Positions 12,801-24,760 of a stretch of 64,000 nucleotides of DNA are shown one piece after another. The translations under genes were made by a program, and so were the position numbers. The notes below the pieces were generated by a model. It was not told the origin of the DNA, did no database searches, and saw only the letters and a program-made list of their open reading frames with translations. Positions within the stretch are counted from its first letter, which is position 1. Each line of letters begins with the position of its first letter. The DNA is from Enoplosus armatus. Taxonomy: Eukaryota; Chordata; Actinopteri; Centrarchiformes; Enoplosidae. The stretch covers positions 9,443,057 to 9,507,056 of the forward strand of contig NC_092181.1 of NCBI RefSeq assembly GCF_043641665.1, in the 5' to 3' direction.

Positions 12801-14243
12801 TGTATTCATAAGGCAAAAGCAATGGTAATACCATAAAACGATTGTGACCGGACCGGGCCAGGTCGGCTGGAAATCTGCCCGAACGGGCAGGCGCATCTGC
12901 CAGGGCAAATAAAACATGAGCTTGCAGATTTGTTTGGTTCCCAGGCTACACTGACAAACAAATCTCTTCTCCAACAGAGCCAACAATCAGTAGGCCTGCA
13001 TGTTTGTTGCTGTGAACGATTAAAACAAACATGAAGTTGAAGTCACAAATGAAAATGAAATACAAGTCATTGCAGAACACGTCGAAAATGTTAAGCATCA
13101 TGTCGGTGTTATTGCACTTAACTCACTGTGAAGTTACTCAACTCTGCCAGATATGTCCGAATAGAAATGTGTATTACACGGGGCTTGAATTTCAAAAGTA
13201 ATCGAGCGCTCCAGACGTGGCTTCTGTCCCTCCCGCTTGGTCTCTCAGCTGTCTTTCTCTCTTGCTCGCTCACTCTCTCTCTCTCTCTCTCTCTCTCAAG
13301 AGAATCACCTGTGTTAGCAGTTACAGCGTGCAGATAACCATCAGCAAGACAAGTCATTCACATAAACGTTTTCATGACCACTTTGGCGCCGCCTGCGCTG
13401 GGCCCTATTCCACCTCACATTGGACGAGCGGTTGTTGTTCTTCTGCAGTTGTTAGTTTGACTGGCTTTGACTGACGATGATACTTTAACTGCACACACAC
13501 ACGCGCGCCATATATGTCTTTGTTTAGCAACCCTCACTTTCATTTGGAGTATCAATCTAGGCACCGCAAGCTTTTTGGTATGTTTGAACAATTCACAGAT
13601 GCTGCTGGTTTTTGGATGAGGACAGTCTCTTTTTTTAGCACAAGAAGGATCCCGGTTGGCCTTATGCTCCTCAGTCTGTCCATGTTTTATTGCTTGTGTG
13701 GATTAGTTATATTGTCACACTTAGTGAGCTATGCTTTTCTGCTGATGAATATTGGTTTCCAACGTCATAAAAGTCTATGAAAATGCTCCCTGGTCACAGA
13801 TGAAATACCCTCCAGCCATAACATAACACAGAAATTAAAGTGGAAATAAAGCTGTAGTGGATGGCTGATTTCAGGGTTTTATAAGCCTCTAGAAAATTGA
13901 TTTCCATGCTTTTGAAAACTGCAGCAATTTTGCACATGCACAGTTTGAAGTTAGTAGGCTGAAACATGTCAAACCACCAATATGGGGTTAGGGGTTAGGG
14001 GTAGGGTAATCAATGATTTGATTAGTCTGGTGGTCTCAGCGGTGTTGACGTTCCAAAACAGTTTCAAATCTTCAAACCTTTTAAACATGCAGGAAGCATC
14101 CACAGCAGGAAGGACCAAAATGGTGAATGTGGTCGCTCCAGTCAGGGTCCTTTTTAGAGCTGTCGCATTCTCAATTGTTTGCTTACGGCTTCTTTGACCT
14201 AATGTGACGGAAGAGAAATGCCCTTTTCCCACGTGAAGGGACA

Positions 14244-14246
<3 letters not shown>

Positions 14247-14278
<32 letters not shown>
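14247..14278. repeat. (TG)16 microsatellite
   Basis: A perfect TG tract. The following 150 bp are AC- and GA-rich and end in poly-A (14386-14399). A shorter interrupted TG tract lies at 14591-14622. Confidence 0.95.
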
Positions 14279-14279
<1 letters not shown>

Positions 14280-15051
14280 ATATTTGCGGTCCAAACACAC
14301 AAGCAGAAACACACAAAAGCAGGGGAAACAGAGACAGGACACATGCAGAAAGACACACGAAGAGACGGAGGAAACCCAGACGGGAAAAAAAAAAAAAAAT
14401 GTGCAGACAGAAGCACATACACAAAACATGCATATGCATATAGAAATACAAATAAACACATTGTTTCTAGTAGGAAATGGAGTGTTGTGTGTGTTATCTC
14501 TGCAGTAGCCATAAACAGACTTACAGAGGCACTAAAATACAATGGGCAGCTTCGCTCTGCCTGTTTGACTGGCCTCTAATACAAAGGCCAGTGTGTGTGT
14601 GTGTGCATGTGTGTGTGTTTGTGTGACGACCTTGCATGCAGTGAACAATCATATTGTCCTGTCCGGTCAGTGATTGTTTGAATGTTAAACTGCTGTTTAT
14701 CATAAAATAGTACAATGGCATATATAGCATATACAGTATTCAAGGGCAGGAAGTGAGACAGCGTTCACAGGCACTTGCTATACATTTGTCATAGAAGAAA
14801 AATTAGTTGAGCAACCGTTTTCAGACGGTTTCGTGACCTCAAAAACAACTGTCTTCTTTCTAAGTCTTAAGACCCAGATATTTAGCTGTGGTGCCAGCTT
14901 ACAGACTGACAGGTAACTCAGTGATGGGATCATTTCGGTGCGTGTCATCATCAGGACATGGGGAAATGAAAGTTGACGACGTGGGCATCAAGGTGAACGA
15001 ATAAGTTCAGAAATCACGCATGGACCTCGTCCATGAAGAATAAGAACTCAC

Positions 15052-15125
15052 CGTCCCTGGGTGGGCTCGAACCACCATCCTCTCGGTTAACAGCCGAGCG
15101 CGCTGGCCGATTGCGCCACAGAGAC
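15052..15125 (-). tRNA. tRNA-Asn (anticodon GTT), antisense to vegfc, just upstream of exon 2
   Basis: The minus strand from 15125 to 15052 is 74 nt and folds as a full tRNA. The acceptor stem GTCTCTG pairs with CAGGGAC, with discriminator G. The D arm uses GCGC/GCGC, the anticodon stem CTCGG/CCGAG carries loop CTGTTAA (GTT at 15091-15089), and the T arm is GGTGG-TTCGAGC-CCACC. The sequence is close to vertebrate tRNA-Asn. The anticodon stem carries a paired substitution (CTCGG/CCGAG in place of TTCGG/CCGAA), which keeps the fold. The internal A and B boxes are intact, and no intron or encoded CCA is present. No run of four T occurs on the minus strand in roughly the first 150 nt after the 3' end, so efficient Pol III termination is doubtful. 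It could be a working gene or a recently copied, silent one. Confidence 0.9.
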
Positions 15126-15344
15126 ATGTTCACGAGTTGTCATTTAAAACAGAGTGTGTATTGGTCTTATCTCGTAGGGACTTGGGGACTTGGCCATTGA
15201 CTTGCACAACAATGACTTTGTGATGTGTTCTTCTGGTACAACAGGAGTGTGCTTCCTGCCAGTCAGAGCTGAGTATTCAAGTTGGGTAATAATATGCAGG
15301 AACAGCTGTATAGTAACAGCGAAGGTGTCTCTTGGCTCTTTCAG

Positions 15345-15582
15345 GACTCTCCATCAAAGCCGGACATGGAGCAGAAGCTGCGCTCAGCCTCCAGCGTCGA
15401 TGAACTGATGAGTCTCATCTACCCTTCATACTGGGCCACTCTGAAGTGCAGATCCAAACTTTCCGCCGCCTCCTCAGCCTCCAAGCTCTCTCAGCGACCA
15501 CAGCCTCACCGACTGAGGCCGCCGGCTGACACAGAAGAGGCAACATTCGCTGCTGCCTACCTCAACTTGGATGTCCTGAAAA
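15345..15582 (+). CDS. vegfc: vegfc exon 2: N-terminal propeptide
   Basis: The exon is 238 nt, bounded by a pyrimidine-rich acceptor ending TTTCAG and the donor GTATGT. It enters at phase 0 and ends with one base of a split Ser codon. The translation contains LRSASSVDELMSLIYPSYW (residues 12-30), the conserved VEGF-C propeptide segment, followed by a Ser/Arg/Pro-rich stretch (36-62) and TEEATFAAAYLNLDVLKS. The FAAAY part corresponds to the human FAA-AHYN site, where the N-propeptide is cut during CCBE1/ADAMTS3-assisted activation, so this regulatory cleavage is probably conserved. The human counterpart is 214 nt, and the extra 24 nt fall in the Ser/Pro-rich stretch. Start choice is not relevant because the true ATG is in exon 1. 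Confidence 0.95.
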
Positions 15583-18500
15583 GTATGTCTTGCACTTTGT
15601 ATAACTTTAATATCTTTTTTTTTTCTTTCTCAGTCTTACAAAAATAGAAACTGGGTCATCACAGCCACACATCACACAAATGCTTCCCTGAAGAAAAGCG
15701 TTGCAGAGTGCTGCACTCAGGACTGTTCTTTAACAAATAAACTAACCTTATGTCCGTTTCTGCATCATTTAGAGCCCCATTAGTAGGCAGGCTATAATGA
15801 CTATAATGCTATAATAATAATGCATGAAGAGGTCCCCGAAAAATGAATGCTTTAAGACTAAAGCTAAAGCGATTTCACATTTCATAAGCAACTATTGCCC
15901 TGACAACCAATTTGCTGAATTAATGTCAGAACTGAGATGACCCAATAATAAACAGTACCTCTGACAGAAAAGAGCATCTGTCACTGAGATAGTTTGACAC
16001 TCTGGTGGTAATAAGTAGCACAAGATGACTCTTTTGTTATATTTGGAGGGATCCATTTATCGTGCTCATCACATCGGCCTAACCGTGATGCGCTGACGGT
16101 TTGGTAACGGCCTCAGACTTGACCTAAGTTGTACACTTGTGGGTTAAAAAGCAGTTGAGAAAAAAAAAGAAGACCTGTTGCACGGCGGTCTGACTTTCTG
16201 TGTGTGTGCAGGTATAGAGTCGGAATGGAGGAAGACTCAGTGCATGCCCAGGGAAGTGTGTGTCGACGTGGGCAGGGAGTTCGGGGCTCCGAACAACATC
16301 TTCTATAAACCACCCTGTGTGTCCGTCTACAGATGTGGAGGATGCTGCCACTCCGAAGACAAACAATGCAGGAATATCTCCACCGGTTACCTCAGCAAAA
16401 CTGTGAGCAACATTCCTCCCTTCTACTCTTCCTCCTCTTCTCATTATGTCACTCCTGTTTTGCTCATGAATGAATGAACGAACGAATGAACGAATGAGAG
16501 AGTCACTGTTATCTAAAGTAGCAGCGGCGTGATAATGAACTGATAGAATGGGGATATACTTGAGGATACTCCACTGTTGCCAGGTTCTCACCTTGGAGGG
16601 TTACTCTACTTTTCCTGTCATGTAGCTAATGTTACTAGCAACTGACATGCTAATCTGACCACCGTGTGGTTCGTTCCACAGCGTGACTCCAGTCCACATG
16701 CACTTCACTCATTATCCATTGGTATTTTTGCTGATTGTGGTGGTCATTTCTTGGAGTATGTCCAAATGCTTCACATCCCTAAAGTCTGTACAACCTAAGC
16801 CAAAACCTTATGTAAGTCAATATACCGTAATAATTGATGAAAGTACTGAAATTGTGTCATACATTAAAAACAAAATACAAAAATCAGACGTTTCCTCATC
16901 TAATTCTGCTAAATACAAGACATATTGATCCAAAAGATTTCTAAACGCAGAAACATGGAACAAAATATTTCTGAACGCTCCATAAGTTATTTGAATTGTG
17001 TACATTTTTTAGTGTCTCAATCGCTCAGACTGACCAACCAGAGCCACGCCGCCGCAAGTGGCTCAAAGTGCTTGCACATGCTGTATGTATTTGCCGCCAC
17101 AGTCGGCAGTGTTTGCATGTACTTCATTAACAAGCTCACGAGGCGGCTTTGCCCCGGCAAGCTGACGTCTCAACTGTTCACGTCATGGAGAAACCTGGTT
17201 ACCTTAATCGGGCTAGGTTTCTCCCGGAAGAGTTATGGATTGTTGGCCATGCACGGGCAACTGCGTTTGCAACGCGACGAAGGACTGCAGACAGGGAGGG
17301 GGCGGCAGCTGAGGTCACCACTGAAACAAACACAATAAGTCGTTCTCCGCCTCTGGACATTTGACTATCTTTCGCTCGGAGACTTTGCCACTCTGATCAC
17401 CGACTGAGGACAAACGTGTCAGCTGTATGCAAAGTGTTCATATGTCAGCTAGTTACCTCAGCAACTGCAGGAGCTCTCTGGAGTGTGTGTGTGGACTTGA
17501 CCGAGCTTGTTTTAAACTAGCCCTATTTAAGTTTGCTTCATGCTACCGGTGGGGCTGCATGTGTTTCTGTGCATGTAATCTTAAGGTCATGTATTAATAA
17601 CAATAATGCTGAAATAAAAAAGACATTAAAGTGGTGAAAAAGAAAATGCATACCTTGAACAGTATGTGCACATACACGCACATATGTATATGATATAATG
17701 ATACTAATAGTAGTGACGGCAAATCGGGTTTTTGCAGGAGTTTAGTGCAGCCAGGGAGGAGGCGGTTGGGGAGGGCTAGCGGGGTACACCGCTTAGTTCA
17801 GCGCATCAAGATGCCGATGCCGATTTCCCAATTAGATCTAAACACAAAGAAGTACAACTGAACTCATCAGTTTTGCAGGTATTTGGCCAAAAAAACTAAA
17901 ATATTAGACAACCTGAAATTCTGACCCGATGATGGCCAAGTGGGTACAATTCATTCTTTGGGGGGGAACATGAATATACCAAAATTTCATGGCCAACCAT
18001 CCAATAATTGATGAGATATTCCCGTCTGGAAGACAAAGTGGAGGACCGACTGCTAGCGTGGCTAAAAATGTAAAAGCAGTGTCGATCCAAAATAAGGTTC
18101 AAGACACAAAGTAACGCAATATATCCCCATTATGATGATTCACAAACATATGTTTTCTATTCTGTATTTCCAAATGACGGACAATGAAGGCACCTCTGTG
18201 TTTCAGGGATAGTCAAAAAAGGAAGCATTATGTGGTCCACGTGGTGAATGTGTGGAACAGATCCAAAACCAGTTGGGAGATTCTGACTGAACGTTGAAAG
18301 AAAGCAGCGTGTGTGCATTAAAAAACAGACGCAAAATGTTACATCACCACGAGAGGCTGTCTCGCGAAACTGTCGTCGGGGTTGATTCGCAGTAACTCAG
18401 CCAGTTAAAGTTGCTTTTGAGCCAAGTCATCTTACTTGCACCTAAACGCGTTTCCAAAGACGGATTTTCATTGGAGCTGGGGACACGGCATTCCTCTTTG

Positions 18501-20168
18501 ATTAACTGCCTGCGCTGTGTGCACATATTAAAGAACTAGACGGAAACTGTCTTCTTTTGGGAGCAATGAGCGAGCAGCTGAGAGAGACCTGACACCCAGG
18601 GCACATAAACCAAGATTCGCTTCATGATTCGACAGCGCTGCTATGAAAACTATAAGTCACCGGAACCAGGCCAGGCAGTAGTTTGGTGTTGACGTCTCGG
18701 ACGGAGGCGCTAATGTTTACTTCGGTGTGCATCAAGTGCTGCTGCTGCTTGCTTGCTTGCTTGCTGACCCCCGAGCAGTGTCTCACACAAGACCTTGGAC
18801 GTTGTAGATATCAGGGAACATGTTTTCTATAAACATTTCCTGAAGAAGATCACCCGGCACGGCGCCTCCCCCGCAGCTGGACAGGGAGCCCAGTGCAAAA
18901 CACAAGTACACCGCGAGGACATGCCTCAATAACACTGTCTGAGACGATCTTCTTGCACCTGCACGCGACGCAGTGTGTGATGTTAATGGGCCGATACTAT
19001 TTCGACTTTGGTGGTTCCATGACGCCTTCTCGAAACTGGGAGTCTCAAATATGAATATATATGTGGATATACGCCCGCTGTTTTTAAGCTGACTTTAGCA
19101 TTTCTGGACATCCCAGTGTTTTTTCCTCGCATGATAGTGATGATAATAACCATCTGCAGTTAAATACCAGTATTTCCTATGTTGTTGTTGTTGTTTTTTT
19201 AAAATTTCTAATCTGACCACCGTGTGACTCCAGTCCTCATGCACTTAGCTTATTATCCATTGGTGCTTCATATCCCTAAAGTCTGTACAGCCTAAGCAAA
19301 AAGCTTATGTAAGTCAATATACCATAATAATTGACAAAAGTACTGAAATTGTGTCATAAATAAAAATAAAAGAAAATACAAAAATCGGACATGTTTTCCT
19401 CATCAAATTCTGCTAAATAACACACAAGACATATTGATCCAAAAGATTTCTAAACGCAGAAACGTGAACAAAATATTTCTTCTATGTTGTTGTTGTGGTT
19501 TTGTTTTTTTAATTTCTGAATTTATTCAGTTTCGATTGTTTTACATGTAAAAAATAATTGCTGCTGATCTGGGAACCACTGCTTAATCTTCATATTGTGA
19601 CATAAATGCGGTCCTGGTAAAATAACAACTCCACAACGAAACGCAACCCGAACAATCTCTATTGCATCTCATTACTGACCTCAGGTACCGCGCACCAGCA
19701 AAATAAAGCCACGAAAATGTTGCATATTCTGTGCTCTGAGTCTTAAATGGCTCTCGGCAGTTTGCAAGAGGATCTGAGAGGGTCAAAATGGAGTAACCCT
19801 ACCTCAACCTGGAAAAGTGCTAAAAGAATGGACCTGCGCCTGATGGAAATGGCATCAAGACTGCCCGTCGTGGCTTTAAACAGCACCAACCACCAGCTCC
19901 TTGTGATACAGTACATTCCCGGGGTATTTACACCTCAGCCACCGCTCTGTGGGTAAAGCCTCTCAGCCGGTTCGTTCATTTTTCCAAGTCGCTGTTGTTA
20001 ATGGACTGGCTTGTGCAGCGTGCGATAGCTTATTGTTTCAGCTCAGCTGCTTTATTCATTTCCCTGAAGGGGTTCATTTAATGAACTGGCGGTGGCAGTC
20101 TGGGCTGGTAGCTCCTTTGTTAGGTGATCATTTAAAGCTGATTTCAATCGGGGGAGGAAGTCTACTGT

Positions 20169-20205
<37 letters not shown>

Positions 20206-23200
20206 AACCTACATGTGCAAATGCATTTTGGCGTGCGAGTGTACATGCGTCAACAACACGTAAGCAGCAGAATAGAGGAAAGGAAAAGGAGGAGAAGGAG
20301 GATCGGCGTTAAGGCTTATATTGATGGGAGGGCGGGGGGTGGGGGTTCCTTCCTGGTCCAGCGAAAGGTGCGGCTGAGGGGCAGAGGGCTCTTAAATCCT
20401 GGAGCCAGCTCACCCGGGCCAAACCAGGTGCTGCCTTGTCAGCAAAACTAGTGAATTAGTGATTTGGCGCTATATAGATAAAATTGAATTGAATTCAAAC
20501 AACAACCTGTAGAATAACAGTGCGACTGACAAACAGTGACTAAAAGTGGCTACGTGAATGTATCAAGTGGTGGCCATATCGTTCGTAGTTTCGTTCTTTC
20601 GACTGTGAGGACTGAGACTGGCTGTCGAGGAGCTTTTCGTATTCCTCCACGGGAAAGAGCGTACCGTTGTCTCTTGAAAAACAAACAAAAGAAGAAGTCA
20701 GTCCTGAGACAGACTGAGAAGGCAAAGCCGTATTGCGGGTTTTGAAAATTGAACAATGAAGGGTTCTTGGACCCCAGACTGTAGCAACAGAGGCATGCCA
20801 CCCTTTAGTTGGGGTAAGGAGAAAGGAGGCCAAGGTTGAAGCTGAGAGGCTTTCGCCTGGCAGCAGTAACAGAGGCCGTGGGTGCCGAGCCACAGTCCTT
20901 TTTTTTTTTTTGAGGTTTCACAAGACATTCTTTCACCCCACTAGATTTTTCCTAACCGCTGTTTTTGGCTGCAATCCCACACCACTGGCCAGAGTTCGGA
21001 GATCTACATGGGCCACACGGTACGTCATCCGAATTACGGCAGACTCGATAGACAATTTACAGCGCAAGGGATTTTCAAGCACTCAAAATGGACGTGCGGA
21101 AAGGTGAGGAGTCAGGTGCAGTCCCGTTTCGTCATCCTGAAGGCTTCACTGCGCTGATTTGCTCTGGCAGTGCTTTGGCGACAGCTGGCAGGTGCCGAGA
21201 GTTTTTTTTTTTTCGACACTTAGCGGGTAATAGAAGTCGCGCTAAACTGTGCAATTTACTATTTGACTGACTGTAAGTATCTTTTAAGTGTTTGCGTGCG
21301 GGTCTGGTGGCTCTCTGCGCCGTCATGGATGCTCTTTGACGTCCCTTTCACTCCTCTATGCTGTGCCTAATGTGCTATGGTTTTGTCATTGTTGGCCGTG
21401 TTACATTTAATACCTCACATGTGCTATATTAGAGATTTTTTTTTTTTTGCTCCATTAGCAATGTGGCCCAACCACGGTGACGGTGCCAACATTGCGTCCA
21501 GAGCGACATATCTTGACTAACTAATGGCCAGATGGCAAATACATTTGCTGTGTGTATATTCATGGCACCAAGCTAGACAACGAATTCTAATGTTTTGGAT
21601 GACCTTCGAACCGTTCATTCAGCCCCATCATCAGGCCATAACTTCCATTTGTACTGCTACTATTTAGCGAGCGCATTCATTCTCCTCAGTGGATGAACCC
21701 TTTCCATTTTGGGCACTTTACGAAACCAACCTCAGTCAAAAGTTGAACTTGACACATTAGATACACAGCGTACAAAGCAAATTTAACTAGGAAGGTAACA
21801 AAACAAACACGACGTAGTCAGTGACAGCTCATTATTTACTTACATGACTAAAGTAAACAGGAGGAAACACAGCAACTGTGGCTAGTTGGAGGATAAGGTC
21901 GCTGAGTTTTTGGCAGAGCAGAAGAGGCAACCGTTTCGGGGATTTAAGCTAGAGATGCAACACTAGAAAACTTGTCCTCATCATCATTTCGATATTCAAC
22001 TAGCTAATTACGTGGAGGCAAGTGAAAGAAAGTGTGTGTGTGTGTGTGTGTGTGTGAGAAGTGCTTTCTGCAGGAGTTCTCCATTCAGCACCGCAAATGC
22101 CAAAACACGAGCTAAAAGACCAGTCGTGCAATAAGAGCATTCTTTTTTCTTTTTTCTTTTTTTTTGTGGCACAGTTCACAATGAAGTTGGTGATCTACAG
22201 CATAAACAAAGGGTTCAAATCATTTGAAATCATTTGCGGATATTAATTCAGAAACATCCCCAAATAGACTGCCGTGATGGAGATCATTAGCAAATTAGGA
22301 AACAGGCTGAAGAACCACCCACAGCCCCTTCCATTGAGACGACTATCAGTCCAATTGCAACACATACCTCTCGAATAAACACTGAGCTAAGGTCTGAGCT
22401 GCAGTGCAACTGATGACGAATGGAGCAAAGACTTCCGAAAGAGCTCAGCAAAGTAGTGCCGTGATGGTAACCCGCGGCGGGTTTAGTAATCGACCCCTTA
22501 CCCTTGTGCCACGCAGTGCGCTATTACAGTTTGTTGCCGCAACATACTTAAGGTCTCCTCAAGGATGAATCAATGAGGTTTCACAATATCTCAACAAGTT
22601 TAAGTTTGTCAATCTTAACTTTTCCTTCGCCCAGAGGACAAATCAGCAGCGACGCTGCAGTTTGTGTAGGGACACTCGAGCAGTGTGGAAATTGGTCTCT
22701 CTAAACACCGGGGTGGGGGGGGGGGGCTCGGTTATAGTAAGCGACGGCAAGCCTGAGGAGTTTAAGCAGATGCACAAGCCGAAACATCGCCACAAATTTA
22801 AGAAATGAGTGCAGGTGAACTTCTCAGCCTCTCTTTATGTGTGTGTGTGTGTGTGTATTGTAACCATGGTGAGCGCTCACCAGGTCAACAAAGACTTAGG
22901 TCAGCTTTGAAGATATCCTCATTAGGACGAGTGGGAGAGAGAGAGACAGCTTAAGCAGTTTAAGGGTCTTGAATAGGAGTCATTGAGACTGATTACTTTC
23001 TATTCATGCTGTTCAACGCCGTGATTGAAAGAGTGAAGTGGCTCTATCTAGTAAGTATCTGCATCAGTGCCATGTGAAAACCCAAGCCTTATTACCCTTT
23101 TTTTAATTTATTTTTTATTTTCTTGTCCTTCAAGTGGCACTCATTTCTCGCTCACTGTTTCCCAGTTTAACGTGTGCTGATTTCCCCAGTGATTCAAGCT

Positions 23201-24540
23201 TCAGGTTGAACTCCCAAGGTCCTTGCTAAAAGAATGTGCCAAGTGGTTGCTTCTTGTGATGGACTGCCTTTACTGGCTGAATTTGAAGTATGGGCCGGTT
23301 GAGTGGGACTAAGTACGTTCCAGGACTTTCACAAATTGAATTAAAAAAAAAAAAAAAAACGCATGTAAACAGAGCGACAGAGTAGGAAGAGCATTGATTG
23401 ATTTGCGGCCTAACATATTATCGCCTTCTCAAGTTTTTATGGCACATCTAGCTGACACGGAGAACGTTATCACATCAGTCCTGGTGAAGAAAGTCAGAAC
23501 AGCCAGACGTGTTCAAGCTGTTTATTTGTAAAAAAGCTAACCATACCAACTTGTGGCTGAGGATCTTGTCGGCTTGATTTGATGTTTTTCTGCCCCCTAG
23601 TGGCCAAAAATCTATGCGTTGCGGCTTTAAGTAAATACTAGTGCCAAACCAGCTTGCCAGTGTTGATGATCAGCTGGTTGTTCCAAAAAATTAACCATCC
23701 AACCATTTAGTAATTCCGTGTAAACGTGCATCGGGCCTTCAGTCAGTCTGGTGAGTATGGGTCTTTCTGCAACAGCTGAAACAAAATACTACAAATGTGG
23801 AACTAAAGGGATCACCAGAGTCATCACTTTTGGTTTTGTTGGCAGGGCAGCGGCAGAGAAACTTGGCAACAATGTCCACTAGTCATGTACGGGAGCTGCC
23901 ATCAAAAAAAACTATTTGGGATAGAAAGAAAAATTCCTGTGGAAAATTATGTCTTACTGTCTGAAACATCGCCATGCGTTGTCCAGTGATGGCCATTAAG
24001 CTGTTTTTTTGTAAAAAAAAAAAAACAAAAACCATAGAACAATGAGTGGTCCACAGAGGAATTCATGTTTTGCTTGTCTGCTTCTTCAACCAGCAGACAC
24101 AACTTTATCCACTGTATTCAACTGGATTATTATAGGAACTTTATGCAACCGCGAAGAGCCCTCAAAGACAGCAATTTCTTCCCAGTTTGGCAGTAGGGAC
24201 AGTACTGCAACGTGCACACATTCGCATCTAATTAAAGGCAACACGATCGGTTAAAGGTCGAAAAGACAACCTGAAGAATTACTTTTATTCCTTGCTATTT
24301 GTAACACTGCACGTGCGCTGCTGACCTTGACGACGCCACAAAAACGGACTCTCTCCTCGCTCTTTTTGCAGCTATTCGAGATCACAGTGCCGATCACCCA
24401 GGGCACCAAGCCGGTGACCATCAGCGTGGCCAACCACACCCAGTGCAGCTGCCTGTCCAAGCTGGACGTCTACAAACAAGTCCACAGCATCATCAGGAGA
24501 GCCCTGCCTGAGTAAGTACTCGCTGTACTCACTGCATCTG

Positions 24541-24584
<44 letters not shown>

Positions 24585-24727
24585 CCAGCCGACAGTTCTG
24601 TCAGCTTTGAAAACAGTATTCAGACTCAAGGGAGACCTATGTCTACTTCTAGTCTCCTCAGAGCTGTGTGTGTGTTCAGGACAGGAACAGCCTTTTCCTT
24701 TTTCCAGTAGACGTGTTCTTATTGGCA

Positions 24728-24760
<33 letters not shown>

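Larger units (their letters stand above)
1..15344. other. Non-coding DNA upstream of vegfc exon 2 (intron 1 and possibly 5' flank)
   Basis: No coding exon can be supported here. Open frames are short, lack family motifs, and many run through (CA)n/(TG)n or homopolymers. Apart from the tRNA and the repeats listed separately, the stretch holds poly-T/A runs (around 900-945, 6940-6952, 10949-10968), a C11 run at 5402, a small tandem array of TCTAA/CCAAT-like units at about 7478-7520, and a TTAGGG-like patch at 13984-14006. An exon 1 of vegfc could lie here unrecognised, because only its weakly conserved signal peptide would be coding. Confidence 0.6.
16403..24371 (+). other. vegfc: vegfc intron 3
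   Basis: A 7969-nt intron (GTGAGC...TTTTTGCAG). It holds a GAAT/GAAC-type short tandem at 16468-16498, a duplicated block (16651-16972 and 19209-19480), an interspersed repeat on the minus strand near 17930-18065, (TG)n at 20173-20204, 22032-22056 and 22839-22857, a LINE/SINE-type 3' tail near 20395-20495, a poly-G patch near 22710-22727 and poly-A at 23342-23359. No nested gene is visible. Confidence 0.9.

Noticed and set aside
13514..13780. Open frame with a hydrophobic stretch as possible vegfc exon 1 or a membrane protein
   Set aside because: The hydrophobic segment is internal, there is no phase-0 donor after a signal peptide, and no family resemblance was recognised.
14183..14579. Several overlapping open frames encoding CVCVCV or THTHTH peptides
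   Set aside because: They are translated (TG)n/(CA)n microsatellites. The same applies to frames near 7345, 24372, 26625, 42526 and 62829.
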